Origin: Diploscapter coronatus
Lineage: Eukaryota; Nematoda; Chromadorea; Rhabditida; Rhabditidae
Direction: 5' to 3'
DNA: 64,000 nucleotides
Assembly (NCBI GenBank): GCA_964036155.1
Contig: OZ038423.1
Location: 27,109,249 to 27,173,248, forward strand
Shown here: positions 53,649 to 64,000 of the stretch, in pieces
Layout of the letters: the number at the start of each line of letters is the position of its first letter
Numbering within the stretch: the first letter of the stretch is position 1
Notes under the pieces: generated by a model
The model's database searches: none
Seen by the model: only the letters and a program-made list of their open reading frames with translations
Told to the model about the DNA's origin: nothing
Made by a program: the position numbers and the translations under genes

Positions 53649-54794
53649 TTTTGGCAAAAATCTAAAATTTAAAAATTTGCATAAAGATGAAAATTAACGG
53701 AAATTAGCCAAATACAAAGGAAAAATGGCGAAAATTGAAAGGCTTGATAACTTTGATGGATTTTTGAAAGATCCGTTCACAAAACTATTGAAATTTTCAA
53801 AATGTAAAAGAGTTTTTAGGAACCCGAAACTGATATGAAAATTGAACAAAACTTAATGAACAGAATAGAACTAGTAAATTTCGCAAACATTTCAAAATAC
53901 GATGAAACTTATCTATGCCACTATTGACTATTCTTTTAACATTCATAGTGCTGAGCAATGTTAGGGATGAGAGTGAAAGGGGGCGAGCATGGCGCTATAA
54001 ACGAGTGTACACTATCACAGAACTACAACATCTAGCCAATTTTTCCGATTATTTTTCTATTTTCAAAAGTATACCTACCCATTTCTACACTAAAGCTTAA
54101 AGAAGAAAAAACGCTATCATTTCAGAAAATTTTAATACATATTTCAACTGAATTTGAAAGTTGATCACTATAATTATTGGAAACTAAAAAATCTAATCGA
54201 TTTTCCTAATTTTTAATTTCACTTTTCTAAACTAAAGCTATTCTAAATTGCATCAAATTTAATTCCAAACCTAAATATATAAATTTAAAAAATGAATATT
54301 TTATTATTTCATAAAAGGAATTTTTAAAAATCGATAACAAGTGGATAAAGCTAAAACAACGATTATGCAAATATCAACGTGGTCGAGAACAAGATAAAAA
54401 TTACTATGAAAAAGTCGCGCCCTCTTCTGCAAAAATTTAAAACCGCAAAAGTGGGCGTGGTTTCAAACATTTTTAAATGAAAAATCAACAATAACAAAGT
54501 GTTGTTGGAACCGTGTTTGTAAAGCAACCTTCCAATCTTTGGAGCATTTAAGTGAAACTCTGAGCAATGTCATCAAAGTCGAATGTCCAAGAAAGATTCT
54601 AAAAATCTAGTTTTACTTTATAAGAGAGAGCGTGACCCAAATTTTTCTCACCGAAATATTTTCTCAATTAAAATTTTCAATTATCGATAAAGTACAGACT
54701 CTAAAAACCGTCTGGAATAACAGCCTACTCAAAATTAGAATAAACCACGCCTCTTTCAAATATCACTTTCATTTTCACTTTTCAACCAACCTGT
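53649..54794. promoter_or_regulatory. Intergenic region between ABC transporter and J-protein gene
   Basis: About 1.15 kb holding the transporter 3' end and the likely promoter of the DnaJ/UBF-like pair. A GTGGGCGTGG box lies near 54450 and its reverse-type CCACGCC near 54746. No coding exon was recognised; the open frame at 53915-54100 (+) shows no motif. Confidence 0.5.

Positions 54795-64000
<9,206 letters not shown>

Overview
The window looks like nuclear DNA from a rhabditid-type nematode. Codon-rich exons of about 60-190 bp are separated by AT-rich introns that end in TTTTCAG or similar. Several genes on one strand sit close together with trans-splice-like acceptors just before the next start codon. 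The gene content also fits: a GPI-type ephrin, and a cpsf-4/mig-32 pair that I recall being neighbours in Caenorhabditis elegans. All gene models were read by hand from splice sites, reading-frame continuity and recalled family motifs. No database was searched.

Left half, + strand: the last four exons of a phosphomannomutase (133-1360), then about 11.8 kb with no gene I can support. Next is an ephrin gene whose signal-peptide exon (13161-13282) is separated by a 13.4-kb first intron from six clustered exons (26709-28221). This 25-kb AT-rich stretch carries many copies of a short GTACTATTTC-type repeat and probably the ephrin regulatory DNA.

Right half, all on the - strand, listed in the direction of transcription from the right edge: an ABCC/MRP transporter missing its 5' end (54795-64000); a J-domain co-chaperone (51385-53648) with a convincing alternative last exon inside intron 3; an HMG-box protein resembling UBF (47290-50834); CPSF30/cpsf-4 (42497-45928); a PCGF RING protein, mig-32 (38710-41786); a V-ATPase catalytic A subunit copy that lacks most of its middle (34994-37621); and a TMEM115-like Golgi membrane protein (30512-34427). 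The pairs DnaJ/UBF, cpsf-4/mig-32 and V-ATPase-A/TMEM115 are close enough to be operons. TMEM115 converges on the ephrin gene across about 2.3 kb.

Most notable: (1) the gutted V-ATPase A copy, with an incompatible splice phase at one gap; (2) an intron-encoded membrane domain with its own stop and AATAAA in the J-protein gene; (3) a perfect 30-bp inverted repeat upstream of cpsf-4; (4) a 320-bp foldback element in a cpsf-4 intron; (5) AATTA runs phased at about 10 bp in several introns.
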